Shown here piece by piece: positions 9,985 to 19,071 of a stretch of DNA of 64,000 nucleotides. The stretch's first letter is position 1, and each line of letters opens with the position of its first letter. The position numbers were made by a program, and so were the translations under genes. This DNA comes from CBETVX01 sp965539935 (GTDB lineage: Bacteria; Bacillota; Clostridia; Peptostreptococcales; Caminicellaceae): NCBI GenBank assembly GCA_965539935.1, contig CBETVX010000005.1, forward strand, positions 13,262 to 77,261, written 5' to 3'. The notes under the pieces are model-generated. The model did not search any database. It was not told the origin of the DNA and saw only the letters and a list, made by a program, of their open reading frames with translations.

Positions 9985-11319
9985 GTGAATGATATGAATT
10001 ATAGGAATCTTGTTCTTGGTCTTGATATTAGAATACCTATATCTAACGGAAAAGAGGTTATACCCATTAACTTTGATAATGCAGCTACAACTCCACCTTT
10101 TAAATACGTATTAAGTAAGGTTAATGAATTCTCCCACTTGTATTCTTCTATACATAGAGGTACTGGATTTAAATCTAGATATTCCTCTAGATTATTTGAA
10201 GAAGCAAGGGAGGTAATCTGTGATTTTGTAAATGCCCACCCCCATAAAGACACTGTAATCTTCCTAAAGAATGCATCTGAAGCTCTAAATAAGATTTCCT
10301 ATAGACTTAAACCAATGAAGGGAAGGGATGTCATACTATCTACAGCCATGGAACATCATTCTAACGATTTACCTTGGAGAGAAAAATTCACTGTGGACTA
10401 TATTGATATAGATAAAAATGGTCGCCTGTCAATGGAAGATTTTAAATCAAAACTTGCTAAGTACAAAGATAGAGTTAGATTAGTTACGGTCACTGGAGCA
10501 TCAAATGTTACAGGATATATGAATCCTATATATGAGATGGCAGAACTTGCCCATGATAATGGAGCAGAAATACTTATGGATGCTGCCCAGCTAATACCCC
10601 ATGGTCCCATTAATATGAGACCTGATAATCCTAAGAGGGCTATAGATTACTTAGTTTTTTCAGCCCATAAAATGTATGCCCCCTTTGGAATAGGTGTATT
10701 AATTGGCCCAAAGAAAAATTTTGAGAATAGTGCCCCTGAATATTGTGGAGGAGGAACAATAGATATAGTAACCCATGAAAAAGTTATTTGGGCAGAACCT
10801 CCCCATAAGGAAGAAGCAGGTTCCCCTAACGTAATAGGTGTAGTAGCATTAGTAGCATCTATAAAAATTCTCAATAGTCTTGGAATGAATAACATTTTAA
10901 ACCATGAAAAAAGTCTTACTCAGTATACTATGGAAAAAATCAAAAATATACCAGGAATTACAGTATATGGTGATACACTTAGACTAGAGGATAAACTTGG
11001 AATAATTACTTTTAATATGGAAGATATTTATCACGAAACCCTAGCTAATATTCTGTCCTATGAAGCTGGTATAGCCGTAAGAAATGGCTGTTTCTGTGCC
11101 CAACCTTATATATTTAAACTACTTGGTATAAGCAATACAGAGATTGAAAATAATATTAAAAATCCTAGCTTCCTTAGACCTGGGATGGTACGTATAAGCT
11201 TTGGACTTTATAATACGAAAGAAGAAGTGGATGTGTTAATTAGATTATTGAAAAAAATATCTAGCAATAAAAACTATTTTGTTAATAAGTATGAAGGATG
11301 TAATTGGGGCAGTTTATAA
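9985..11319 (+). CDS. Cysteine desulfurase / class V aminotransferase family PLP enzyme
   Basis: The 444-aa protein is of the SufS/CsdA-like class V PLP family, which usually moves sulfur from cysteine or splits selenocysteine. Visible are NFDNAATTPP at 29-38, the His pair at 124-125, MDAAQ with the PLP-contacting Asp199, the Schiff-base lysine K229 in FSAHKMYAPFG, and the Cys-rich motif RNGCFCAQ (C369, C371) where family members carry the sulfur-accepting Cys. The start is GTG 9985 after AAAGGA. It stands alone with no sufU, iscU or thiI beside it, so the sulfur acceptor is unknown. Its closeness to uvrB is divergent, not operonic. Confidence 0.85.
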   Translation: MNDMNYRNLVLGLDIRIPISNGKEVIPINFDNAATTPPFKYVLSKVNEFSHLYSSIHRGTGFKSRYSSRLFEEAREVICDFVNAHPHKDTVIFLKNASEALNKISYRLKPMKGRDVILSTAMEHHSNDLPWREKFTVDYIDIDKNGRLSMEDFKSKLAKYKDRVRLVTVTGASNVTGYMNPIYEMAELAHDNGAEILMDAAQLIPHGPINMRPDNPKRAIDYLVFSAHKMYAPFGIGVLIGPKKNFENSAPEYCGGGTIDIVTHEKVIWAEPPHKEEAGSPNVIGVVALVASIKILNSLGMNNILNHEKSLTQYTMEKIKNIPGITVYGDTLRLEDKLGIITFNMEDIYHETLANILSYEAGIAVRNGCFCAQPYIFKLLGISNTEIENNIKNPSFLRPGMVRISFGLYNTKEEVDVLIRLLKKISSNKNYFVNKYEGCNWGSL

Positions 11320-11338
11320 TTGAAAACTGCTCCCTTTT
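11306..11338 (+). terminator. Terminator of the class V aminotransferase gene
   Basis: GGGGCAGTTT, formed by the last codons, pairs with AAACTGCTCC (10 bp with one wobble) around an 8-nt loop that includes the stop codon, followed by CTTTTATT. Confidence 0.75.
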
Positions 11339-11349
11339 ATTGAATCTTA

Positions 11350-13071
11350 CTATTTTAGATTAATACTATGCTTATTCCTATACTCCTTTGGAGTACAATT
11401 TTCAAACTTTCTAAAAATATAGCTGAAATAGCTTAAATTTTTGTACCCAACTTTTTTTGCTATATCTGAGATTTTCATTTTAGTTTTAACTAAGTATATC
11501 TTAGCATTATCTACTCGATTAATATTTATATAATCTGTAATAGACATACCATTCTTCTCATTAAATAAGCTACTTAAATAATTAGGACTGATGTAAAATA
11601 CTTCGGCAATAGATTTTAAAGTAAGATTCTTCATATAATTTTTTTCTATATACAGATTAACTTTTTTTACCAATTCATCTTCCCCTTGAAAAAGGTACTC
11701 TGTTAAAATATCCATAGCATTTTCAATGAAATTTAATGAGTGATTTAATAAATCATCTTGATTAGTACACTTTTGAAGCATATTTTTATATCCGTTTCTT
11801 AATGAATGTAAAATTTCCACATCATTAATCTGACCATAAATTGCTCTAGATACTACTGTAAAAAATTCGTCAATTACAATCTTTGCTTTATTAAAGCTAA
11901 TTTGTTTTTCTTTAAAATCCTCAAATAAATCTTTAATTATATTATTAGCATTGTTCTTATCTAAATTTGTAATTGATTTTATCAGTTCTATTTCTTTTTC
12001 AACAGGGTAATTGATTTTACCTATACCTGATAAATCATTTTTATTAAAATTAATCTTATTTAAATTAGTTGCTACTTTAGATTTGAGAAGTTTAACATTA
12101 GCTTCCTTTAATGCATTCTCTAAATAAATTGTTTCTTTAGTTTTTTCAATTATTTCATTATTTTTTCTTATCATTTCCTTTTCTATTATATTATTGGATA
12201 TGATTCCAGAAACATATTTAGCAATCATGGTAAGATATTCCCCTAGGGTATATAGTCTACTCTTTGGTACCAGAGGAATTTGATTAAACATATCCATTAG
12301 TTCCCCATATTTCAAGTTATTTTCTTTACTAAGCTTATCTATTCTTTTTTCAATATCCCTAGGCCTATTAATTAATAAATGTCCACATTTTATATATCCA
12401 ACAGCTTTATTGTCAATCATAATAGGTGCACTAATAGTCAATATATTATATTTACACATTTGTACCTTATGCATATCCATAAGGGGACTACTTAAATATT
12501 TATTAGTTTCTTCCAAACATTGGTTACTGTTACTACAAAGCATACAAAATTTATTAATATGAGTTTCTTCTGTAACTCTTCTTTTTTTATTATCTAAAAA
12601 TACAACGGATAAATTTAGGATGTCCGATACTTCTGATTGTATTTTTTCTAAAATTTCTTTATCTATATTATCAAGTAAGTTTTCTTTATTTATTGTATAA
12701 ATCTCTTGGCCTATTTCTCCAAATTGTGCTGGTGTATAAATTATCAATAATCTAAGACTTTTATTTTCAATATTTACTACCTCATGTTCTGAATATGGAG
12801 GACAATGAACTATCATTCCTGCTTTCATAATATTTTCTCTTCCATCAATCCTTTGAATCCCACTTCCTTCAAGTACAAATAATACTTGCTCCTCTCCAAA
12901 ATGAAAGTGTCTTTCATGCTTTGAATTTGGGAAAATTGTAACTAAACCTATACTCATACGTTCATTTCCAGTATGGCTAGGTTGATGTATCCATGCAACT
13001 TCTCCCCACTGAAATTTTTGAACATCATCATAGTAATTCCTATCTCTTTTTAGGAATAAAGATACATCCAT
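11350..13071 (-). CDS. Cupin-PocR-AraC transcriptional regulator
   Basis: Three parts are visible in 573 aa. Residues 20-120 form a cupin with metal-binding-type histidines (HERHFHFGEE at 52-61, His96). Residues about 135-290 look like a PocR sensory domain, with cysteines C176, C179, C185, C206 and C229. A helical linker leads to a C-terminal AraC-type double helix-turn-helix at about 470-570 (LTLKSIAEVFYISPNYLSSL, ISDIAKKVGYKNLSYFSYIF). Such proteins sense small molecules and activate nearby catabolic genes. It sits right after the ilvD-dctPQM operon on the same strand, behind a terminator, so it is the likely regulator of that operon. Its ligand is unknown. Confidence 0.85.
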   Translation of the reverse strand: MDVSLFLKRDRNYYDDVQKFQWGEVAWIHQPSHTGNERMSIGLVTIFPNSKHERHFHFGEEQVLFVLEGSGIQRIDGRENIMKAGMIVHCPPYSEHEVVNIENKSLRLLIIYTPAQFGEIGQEIYTINKENLLDNIDKEILEKIQSEVSDILNLSVVFLDNKKRRVTEETHINKFCMLCSNSNQCLEETNKYLSSPLMDMHKVQMCKYNILTISAPIMIDNKAVGYIKCGHLLINRPRDIEKRIDKLSKENNLKYGELMDMFNQIPLVPKSRLYTLGEYLTMIAKYVSGIISNNIIEKEMIRKNNEIIEKTKETIYLENALKEANVKLLKSKVATNLNKINFNKNDLSGIGKINYPVEKEIELIKSITNLDKNNANNIIKDLFEDFKEKQISFNKAKIVIDEFFTVVSRAIYGQINDVEILHSLRNGYKNMLQKCTNQDDLLNHSLNFIENAMDILTEYLFQGEDELVKKVNLYIEKNYMKNLTLKSIAEVFYISPNYLSSLFNEKNGMSITDYININRVDNAKIYLVKTKMKISDIAKKVGYKNLSYFSYIFRKFENCTPKEYRNKHSINLK

Positions 13072-13142
13072 ATATAACCATCCTTTTAAACAAGAAAATA
13101 AAATTTAAAAATATTATATCATATTTAAAAATTTATGATTTG

Positions 13143-13191
13143 TATTATAAAAAAAATTAAGCCCATAGGTTTACACTTATGAGCTTAATTT
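13143..13191 (-). terminator. Terminator of the ilvD-dctPQM operon
   Basis: AAATTAAGC and GCTTAATTT form a 9-bp stem with a 20-nt loop that folds further (CATA/TATG). In the minus direction it is followed by a T8 run. It separates dctM from the regulator gene. Confidence 0.8.
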
Positions 13192-13214
13192 CTATATTCA
13201 AATGTATATTTGGG

Positions 13215-14474
13215 TTATCGAATTATTGGAATTACCAAAGGTAGATACAGTATTAGTACTAGTATTATAATTAATCCTAATAAATAGGGTAAAATAGCCT
13301 TTGTAATTTTCTCAATAGATAGTCCTGTAATTGTTGAAGCTACATATAGATTAATTGCTACAGGTGGAGTTACCATACCAATTGCAAGTCCCACAACCAT
13401 AATAATTCCAAAGTGAACTAAATCAATACCTAATTGATTTACTAAGGGAAGAAATACAGGAGTCAATATAATCAAAGCAGATGCAGTTTCCATAAAGACA
13501 CCTGTTATTAATATAATTCCTGTGATTAGTAGCATAATTATGTATTTATTAGATGATAACATCAATACCCCATTTGCTATAGCTGTAGGTATATTCCAAT
13601 TGGCAAGTATCCAACTCAAAATTGAAGATGTTGCAATAATAAACATTACCACTGACATTGTTATAGCTGACTTACAAATAATATCAAAAACATCTTTAAT
13701 CCTCATATCTCTATATATAAATAAAGATACAATAAGTGCATAATTTACAGCTATAACTGCTGCTTCAGAAGGAGTAAAATAACCTGAAAAAATACCACCT
13801 AATATAATTATTGGTGTTAAAAGACCCCAAATTGCATTTTTGAATGTAATCAATATGTTTTTAAATGATGGTTTAGAACCCGTTGGATAATTTCTATCAT
13901 GGGCTTGCTTTATTGCAATGGCTATTAACATAAGGCCCATCATTATACCTGGAATAAAACCATTTAAAAACAGTCTAGAAACAGACTGGTCCGATATTAC
14001 AGAATACAAAATCATAGGTACTGAAGGTGGAATAACTACTCCTATAGTTCCACTTGCTGCTATTAAGGCTGCCGATGAAGCTTCATCATATCCCTTTTTC
14101 TTAAGCTCTGGTACCAAAGTCGTTCCTACTGCAGCAGTAGTTGCGGCTCCAGAACCAGAAATAGCAGCGAAGAACATACCAGCCAATACCGATACTATTG
14201 AAAGGCCTCCTCTTAAAGCCCCAAATATTGAGTCAGCAAAATCCACAAGTTTTTCGGAAACCTTTCCTTTAGCTAGTAAATCACCGGATAAAATAAAAAA
14301 TGGAACTGCAACTAAAGGAAAGGAATCTGTCCCAGCAAACATTCTTTGGGTAATAATAACTAGGGGCATGTCCTGTGTAACAAGTGCCACTATTGATGCT
14401 ATCCCTATGGCAATGGCCACTGGAACTCCTAACAATAAGAAAATAAAAAATGTTATAAATAATAAGGTCGCCAT
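13215..14474 (-). CDS. dctM: TRAP transporter large permease (DctM)
   Basis: DctM is the membrane subunit that carries the substrate with a Na+ gradient. The 419-aa protein is almost entirely hydrophobic, with about 12 spans and the DctM repeats (AISGSGAATTAAVGT, AASGTIGVVIPPSVPM, GMVTPPVAINLYV). I set the start at ATG 14474 (MATLLFITFF); a longer upstream reading would add polar residues overlapping dctQ. The start overlaps the dctQ stop as TAATG, indicating translational coupling. A terminator follows at 13143-13191. Confidence 0.95.
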   Translation of the reverse strand: MATLLFITFFIFLLLGVPVAIAIGIASIVALVTQDMPLVIITQRMFAGTDSFPLVAVPFFILSGDLLAKGKVSEKLVDFADSIFGALRGGLSIVSVLAGMFFAAISGSGAATTAAVGTTLVPELKKKGYDEASSAALIAASGTIGVVIPPSVPMILYSVISDQSVSRLFLNGFIPGIMMGLMLIAIAIKQAHDRNYPTGSKPSFKNILITFKNAIWGLLTPIIILGGIFSGYFTPSEAAVIAVNYALIVSLFIYRDMRIKDVFDIICKSAITMSVVMFIIATSSILSWILANWNIPTAIANGVLMLSSNKYIIMLLITGIILITGVFMETASALIILTPVFLPLVNQLGIDLVHFGIIMVVGLAIGMVTPPVAINLYVASTITGLSIEKITKAILPYLLGLIIILVLILYLPLVIPIIR

Positions 14475-14962
14475 TACAGTTCTTCCCCCTTTACAACTTC
14501 TTGTAGCATAAGAGATATTCCATGAATGACCATAACAATAGAACTTATAGGAATAACAAAATATACCCACTTCATTGGCATCCTTAATGCAGCTGAGACC
14601 TGAGCTGACTGCATAAACATATATCTAAATCCATATATTGTAACTATTATAAAAAAAATTGTACTTGCTATTATGCTTATTATAGTAATTATTTTCCTCA
14701 ATCTATCTTTAAATAAATCAACACAAAAAGTAACTGATATATGCATATTTCTTTTAAAGGCAAGGGTTGCACCTAAAAAAGTAGACCAAACCAATAGATA
14801 CCTGGATACTTCCTCTGTCCAAGTCAAAGCATCGAAGAAAACTCTAAATAATATTTGAAGTGATATAGATATAATCATTCCCACTATGGAAACAAATACT
14901 AATTTCATAATCAAACTATCTAGAAAATCACTAATTTTTTTAAAAACAACTGCTATCTTCAT
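14474..14962 (-). CDS. dctQ: TRAP transporter small permease (DctQ)
   Basis: The 162-aa protein has four predicted membrane spans and the DctQ motif around WTEEVSRYLLVWSTFLGATLAFKRNMHI. It forms the membrane complex with DctM. ATG 14962 is preferred because AAGGAAGG lies 6-9 nt before it; the ATG two codons earlier is too close to that site. The gene is the third of four in the operon. Confidence 0.92.
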   Translation of the reverse strand: MKIAVVFKKISDFLDSLIMKLVFVSIVGMIISISLQILFRVFFDALTWTEEVSRYLLVWSTFLGATLAFKRNMHISVTFCVDLFKDRLRKIITIISIIASTIFFIIVTIYGFRYMFMQSAQVSAALRMPMKWVYFVIPISSIVMVIHGISLMLQEVVKGEEL

Positions 14963-14988
14963 AGACATCCTTCCTTTTGTATTTCTTT

Positions 14989-15010
14989 AGCCCTAGTGAA
15001 AACTAGGGCT
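14989..15010 (-). other. Stem-loop between dctP and dctQ
   Basis: AGCCCTAGT and ACTAGGGCT form a perfect 9-bp stem with a 4-nt loop, 12 bp after the dctP stop codon. In the minus direction no T run follows, so it is unlikely to be a full terminator. It probably protects or processes the upstream dctP RNA, raising the binding protein over the permease. Confidence 0.6.
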
Positions 15011-15022
15011 ATTTATTAGTTA

Positions 15023-16060
15023 TTAATTTAATTGTTCTTGAATTTTTTCTAGGTATTCTCCATATTTATCTTCATATTTATCAAATATCACTTTAACAGC
15101 TTCCTTGAAGGATTCTAAATCAGGCTCTACTATCTCCATGCCCTTTGCTTTAAGTTCTTCAAGTTGCTTTTCTTCATTTTCCGCATTAACTTTTCTTTCA
15201 TATTCTGCTGCTGATTGGGCTGCTTCTTCAAAAACAGTTTGAATATCATCAGGAAGTTTATCAAACTTTTGTTTGCTCATTACAAAAATTGCTGGTGCAT
15301 AAGTATGTCTAGTCATTGATAGATATTTTTGTGTTTCATCTAACTTAAAGGAATGTATAACATTAACTGGATTTTCTTGTCCATCAATTGTACCTTGTTG
15401 AAGTGCTGTTAAGGTTTCTGTCCAGGCCATTGGAACTGCATTGGCTTCTAAAGCTTTAAATGTATCTATATATACTGGATTTTCCATAACCCTAATTTTA
15501 AGTCCTTTAATATCTGATGCATTATTAACTGGCTTTTTTGAATTTGTCAGATTTCTAAATCCTCTTTCAGCATATGCCAATCCCTTCAGATTTACAGTTT
15601 CAAGTTTTTCCAATAACTCTTTTCCAACAGGACCATCTAAAACTTTATAAGCCTCTTCAGGACTGCCGAATAAAAATGGCAATTCAAATACTGCAATCTC
15701 TTCAACAAAGTTTGCTACTGGTCCATTAGTTATAACTCCCATATCAATTGTACCCATTTGCATACCTTCTAATAGAGTTCTTTCATCACCAAGGGTTGCA
15801 TTTGGATAAATCTCTATGGTAACTTTTCCTTCAGTTTTTTCCTCTACTAATTCCTTAAATTTCAATGCAGCAATATGGAATCCATCATTTTCATTTACAA
15901 CATGGGCAAGCTTAATAGTCATATTTTCAACTTCTGAATTTGTAACATTCTTCTCTTCATTAGTATTAGAACTGGTATTTTGTTCCCCAGTATTACTACA
16001 CCCTGCAAACAAACCTACTACCATAACAACACAAATCATCATAGATATTATTTTTCTCAT
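15023..16060 (-). CDS. dctP: TRAP transporter substrate-binding lipoprotein (DctP)
   Basis: The 345-aa extracellular binding protein has a lipoprotein signal with LFAGC (lipid-modified Cys21). The DctP fold is recognisable in IKLAHVVNENDGFHIAALKFKE, ELPFLFGSPEEAYKVLDG, GLKIRVMENPVYIDTFKALEANAVPM (with the Arg that usually binds a carboxylate) and GTIDGQENPVNVI. Substrates of this family are carboxylic or sugar acids. Start ATG 16060; 19 bp after ilvD, so the two are co-transcribed. Confidence 0.94.
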   Translation of the reverse strand: MRKIISMMICVVMVVGLFAGCSNTGEQNTSSNTNEEKNVTNSEVENMTIKLAHVVNENDGFHIAALKFKELVEEKTEGKVTIEIYPNATLGDERTLLEGMQMGTIDMGVITNGPVANFVEEIAVFELPFLFGSPEEAYKVLDGPVGKELLEKLETVNLKGLAYAERGFRNLTNSKKPVNNASDIKGLKIRVMENPVYIDTFKALEANAVPMAWTETLTALQQGTIDGQENPVNVIHSFKLDETQKYLSMTRHTYAPAIFVMSKQKFDKLPDDIQTVFEEAAQSAAEYERKVNAENEEKQLEELKAKGMEIVEPDLESFKEAVKVIFDKYEDKYGEYLEKIQEQLN

Positions 16061-16079
16061 ATTAATTTTCCCCCTTAAA

Positions 16080-17738
16080 TTATTTCAATACTGCACCTGT
16101 ATTTGCTGAAGTAACTAATTTTGCATATCTAGCAAGGTAACCTGATTTTACTTTAGGCTCTATTTGTTTAAAATTCTTTCTTCTTTTCTCTAATTCTTCC
16201 TGGTCTAACTTAACATTGAGTTTTCTGTTTGGTATATCTATCTCAATAATATCACCATTTTCTAAAAGTCCTATATTTCCTCCTTCCATGGCTTCCGGTG
16301 ATATATGTCCTATAGCTGCTCCTCTGGTAGCTCCTGAAAATCTACCATCTGTAAGCAATGCAACATCCTTATCTAACCCCATCCCTGCTATAGCAGATGT
16401 TGGAGATAACATTTCTCTCATTCCTGGTCCACCCTTAGGACCTTCATATCTAATTACTACCACATCTCCCTTTTCTATTTTTCCTTCAAAAATTGCATTT
16501 ACTGCTTCCTCTTCAGAATTATAAACCTTGGCAGGTCCTTCATGTACTAACATTTCCTCAGCTACTGCTGATTCCTTAACTACTGCTCCATTTGGGGCTA
16601 AATTACCCCACAATATAGCTAGTCCACCTTTATTCCTGTATGGATTTTCAATAGATCTTATTACGTTATTATTCTTTATATTATGATCTTTTATATTTTC
16701 ACCTACAGTTTTTCCCGTAACAGTAATTTGATTTTCATGTATTAGACCCTTTGTAGTAAGTTCCTTCATAAGAGCAGGTATGCCCCCTGCCATATGTAAA
16801 TCTTCTATATGGTGCTTTCCACTGGGGCTTAATTTTGTTAAGTAAGGTGTTTCTTCACTCTTTTTATCAAAAAGTTCTAAATCCAACTTAATTCCAGCTT
16901 CATAGGCTATTGCTGGTAGATGTAATACGGTATTTGATGAACCGGCCATTGCCATGTCCACGGTTATGGCATTTTCAAAGGCCTCTAAAGTTAAAATATC
17001 TCTAGGTCTGATTTCCTTTTCTAAACACTCCATTACCTTCATTCCAGCATACTTTGCAAGTCTTATTCTCTCACCTGAATGGGCCATGGCTGTACCATTA
17101 AAGGGAAGACCCATACCTAATACTTCTGTTAGACAATTCATACTATTTGCTGTGAATAATCCTGAACATGAACCACATCCTGGGCAAGCCTGCATTGCTA
17201 TTTCTTCTAACTCTTCTTCATCTATTAACCCCTTTTTACAGGACCCTACCTTCTCAATACATGTACTAAAGTCAATTTCTTCATCTTTATATTTTCCTGC
17301 CCTCATGGGTCCTCCACTGACTACCACCGATGGAATATTCAGTCTTGCAGCCGCCATTAACATTCCAGGGATTATTTTGTCACAGTTAGGGATTAATACT
17401 AACCCGTCAAATCCATGGGCATTTGCCATGGCTTCTATTGAGTCAGCTATTAACTCTCGACTGGCTAATGGATATTTCATGCCATTATGTCCCATTGCTA
17501 TTCCATCACAAATACCTATGGCTGGAAACTCTATGGGAGTACCACCTGCCATAGCAACTCCCTTTTTTGCTGCCTCAGCTATTCTATCTAAATGCATGTG
17601 CCCTGGTACAATTTCATTTTGAGAATTTACTATACCAATTAAGGGCCTATTAATTTCTTCCTTCGTATATCCCATACCATAAAATAAAGACCTTGCTGGT
17701 GCTCCCTTTATCCCACCCTTTACTAAGTCACTCTTCAT
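16080..17738 (-). CDS. ilvD: Dihydroxy-acid dehydratase (IlvD/Edd family)
   Basis: The family removes water from 2,3-dihydroxy acids; IlvD makes branched-chain 2-keto acids, and close relatives dehydrate sugar acids. At 552 aa it has IlvD length and motifs: [28 protein letters not shown] (C119), [18 protein letters not shown] (C185, C188, C191) and [13 protein letters not shown]. The segment VPGHMHL at 44-50 lacks the Cys found there in [2Fe-2S] plant-type enzymes, so an E. coli-like [4Fe-4S] centre is expected. It is the first gene of the operon with dctPQM, and no other ilv gene is near. It may therefore act on an imported acid rather than only in valine/isoleucine synthesis. Confidence 0.88.
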   Translation of the reverse strand: MKSDLVKGGIKGAPARSLFYGMGYTKEEINRPLIGIVNSQNEIVPGHMHLDRIAEAAKKGVAMAGGTPIEFPAIGICDGIAMGHNGMKYPLASRELIADSIEAMANAHGFDGLVLIPNCDKIIPGMLMAAARLNIPSVVVSGGPMRAGKYKDEEIDFSTCIEKVGSCKKGLIDEEELEEIAMQACPGCGSCSGLFTANSMNCLTEVLGMGLPFNGTAMAHSGERIRLAKYAGMKVMECLEKEIRPRDILTLEAFENAITVDMAMAGSSNTVLHLPAIAYEAGIKLDLELFDKKSEETPYLTKLSPSGKHHIEDLHMAGGIPALMKELTTKGLIHENQITVTGKTVGENIKDHNIKNNNVIRSIENPYRNKGGLAILWGNLAPNGAVVKESAVAEEMLVHEGPAKVYNSEEEAVNAIFEGKIEKGDVVVIRYEGPKGGPGMREMLSPTSAIAGMGLDKDVALLTDGRFSGATRGAAIGHISPEAMEGGNIGLLENGDIIEIDIPNRKLNVKLDQEELEKRRKNFKQIEPKVKSGYLARYAKLVTSANTGAVLK

Positions 17739-17838
17739 CGATATCTCCCCCTTTTGCGTATTAGCAATATTATAAATTATTAGAATATTAAAAACTTACG
17801 TATATTTAGTCGTTATATTATCAATAGCTATTTTAAAT

Positions 17839-17869
17839 ATATTAATATTTTTTATAAAAATATTAATAT
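17839..17869. repeat. Perfect AT-only inverted repeat upstream of ilvD
   Basis: ATATTAATATTTTT and AAAAATATTAATAT are exact 14-bp arms around TAT, about 100-130 bp before the ilvD start. It could be an operator or simply a low-complexity palindrome. A TATAAT on the minus strand lies closer to ilvD at 17774-17769. Confidence 0.35.
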
Positions 17870-17888
17870 GTAATTTAGACATAAATTT

Positions 17889-17916
17889 AGGGATGGCTTA
17901 TCTTCAAGCCATCCCT
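17889..17916 (-). terminator. Strong stem-loop after the AI-2E permease gene
   Basis: AGGGATGGCTT and AAGCCATCCCT form a perfect 11-bp stem with a 6-nt loop, directly after the stop codon at 17923. The T run in the minus direction is weak (AAATTTATG), so termination may be incomplete. Confidence 0.65.
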
Positions 17917-17922
17917 TACCTT

Positions 17923-19029
17923 TTAAATTTTTATATCTTTGGATTGTAATTTTCTATTAACGAACCGATGAAGTAAAGTCTTTATAACTGCCATAATAGG
18001 TACTCCCAAAAACATTCCTACTACTCCAAAGAATCCTCCACCTAACACTATGGCCAGTATTATCCAAAATGGAGATAATCCTACACTATCCCCTAGTATT
18101 TTGGGACCAAGTATCCATCCATCGAATTGTTGTAGTATTAGTATAAAAACTGTAACCCACAAAGCCTTAATAGGATCATGAAATAGTGTAATTGCTACAG
18201 CAGGAACACCTCCGAAAAAAGGGCCAAAATATGGAATCATATTGGTGATACCTACAATTATACTTAATAACATGGCATAGGGTGCCTTTATAATGGCAAG
18301 CCCTATAAAACAAATTATCCCTATTATACATGAATCTATAAATTTACCAATTATAAATTGGGAAAACACCTTATCTAGTTCTTTACCAAAATCAATAATA
18401 TTTCTTGCACTGTTATGATTAAAAAAAGCAAACAATATTCTTTTAATACTTTTTATAAATATTTCCTTATCCTTTAATAAATACACTGAAATTATTAGAG
18501 CTAGTAGTATTTTTAGTAGAAAAGAAGTTATATTAATAATATTCAATACTGCAGTACTTAATAGTTTATTAATATATATACTAATTTCCTGAATTATGGT
18601 GTTAAGATATTGTTCCAAATATGATGTTACACCATATCTATCAAAAAACTTTAAGCTATTTATTTGGGCTCTTAGCCATTTTTCTGTTTCTTCAAAGTAG
18701 GTTGGCAGATCCTTTATTAGATCAGCTATACTGTTAACAATTCGTGGTGTTACAATAGTAATCACAATAGTAATTACTCCTATAGTAAATAGGTATATAA
18801 CAAATATACTCCACCCTCTTTTAAACCTATGATGTGTTTCTAAATAATTCATGATAGGATTAAGAAGATAGGATATTGCAAAAGCCCATAAAAAGGGACT
18901 AATTACAGATATAAAGTTTGTATTTATGAATAGATAATTATCTACTCTGTTTATAACTTTATATAAAATAAATCCTATAATTAACAGTGGAATTAAATTT
19001 AAATAAGGAATCCTACTGCCTTTATACAT
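17923..19029 (-). CDS. AI-2E family transporter (putative permease)
   Basis: The 368-aa membrane protein has the family layout: two N-terminal spans, a soluble helical segment (about 85-165), then five or six spans. Typical words are NPIMNYLETHHRFKRGWSIFVIYL, NMIPYFGPFFGGVPA and PKILGDSVGLSPFWIILAIVLGG. Some members export autoinducer-2 and others are ion antiporters, so the substrate cannot be told. It is 42 bp downstream of the minJ-like gene and may belong to that transcription unit. Confidence 0.9.
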   Translation of the reverse strand: MYKGSRIPYLNLIPLLIIGFILYKVINRVDNYLFINTNFISVISPFLWAFAISYLLNPIMNYLETHHRFKRGWSIFVIYLFTIGVITIVITIVTPRIVNSIADLIKDLPTYFEETEKWLRAQINSLKFFDRYGVTSYLEQYLNTIIQEISIYINKLLSTAVLNIINITSFLLKILLALIISVYLLKDKEIFIKSIKRILFAFFNHNSARNIIDFGKELDKVFSQFIIGKFIDSCIIGIICFIGLAIIKAPYAMLLSIIVGITNMIPYFGPFFGGVPAVAITLFHDPIKALWVTVFILILQQFDGWILGPKILGDSVGLSPFWIILAIVLGGGFFGVVGMFLGVPIMAVIKTLLHRFVNRKLQSKDIKI

Positions 19030-19071
19030 GTAATTCCTCCTAGAGTATGAGATACTTAAATTATAACATAT

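Noticed and set aside
16954..17622. Long antisense reading frame opposite ilvD
   Set aside because: It mirrors a conserved enzyme, has no ribosome binding site and gives a low-complexity Ser/Pro/Ile-rich product; the frame opposite dctM (13918-14511) is rejected for the same reason.
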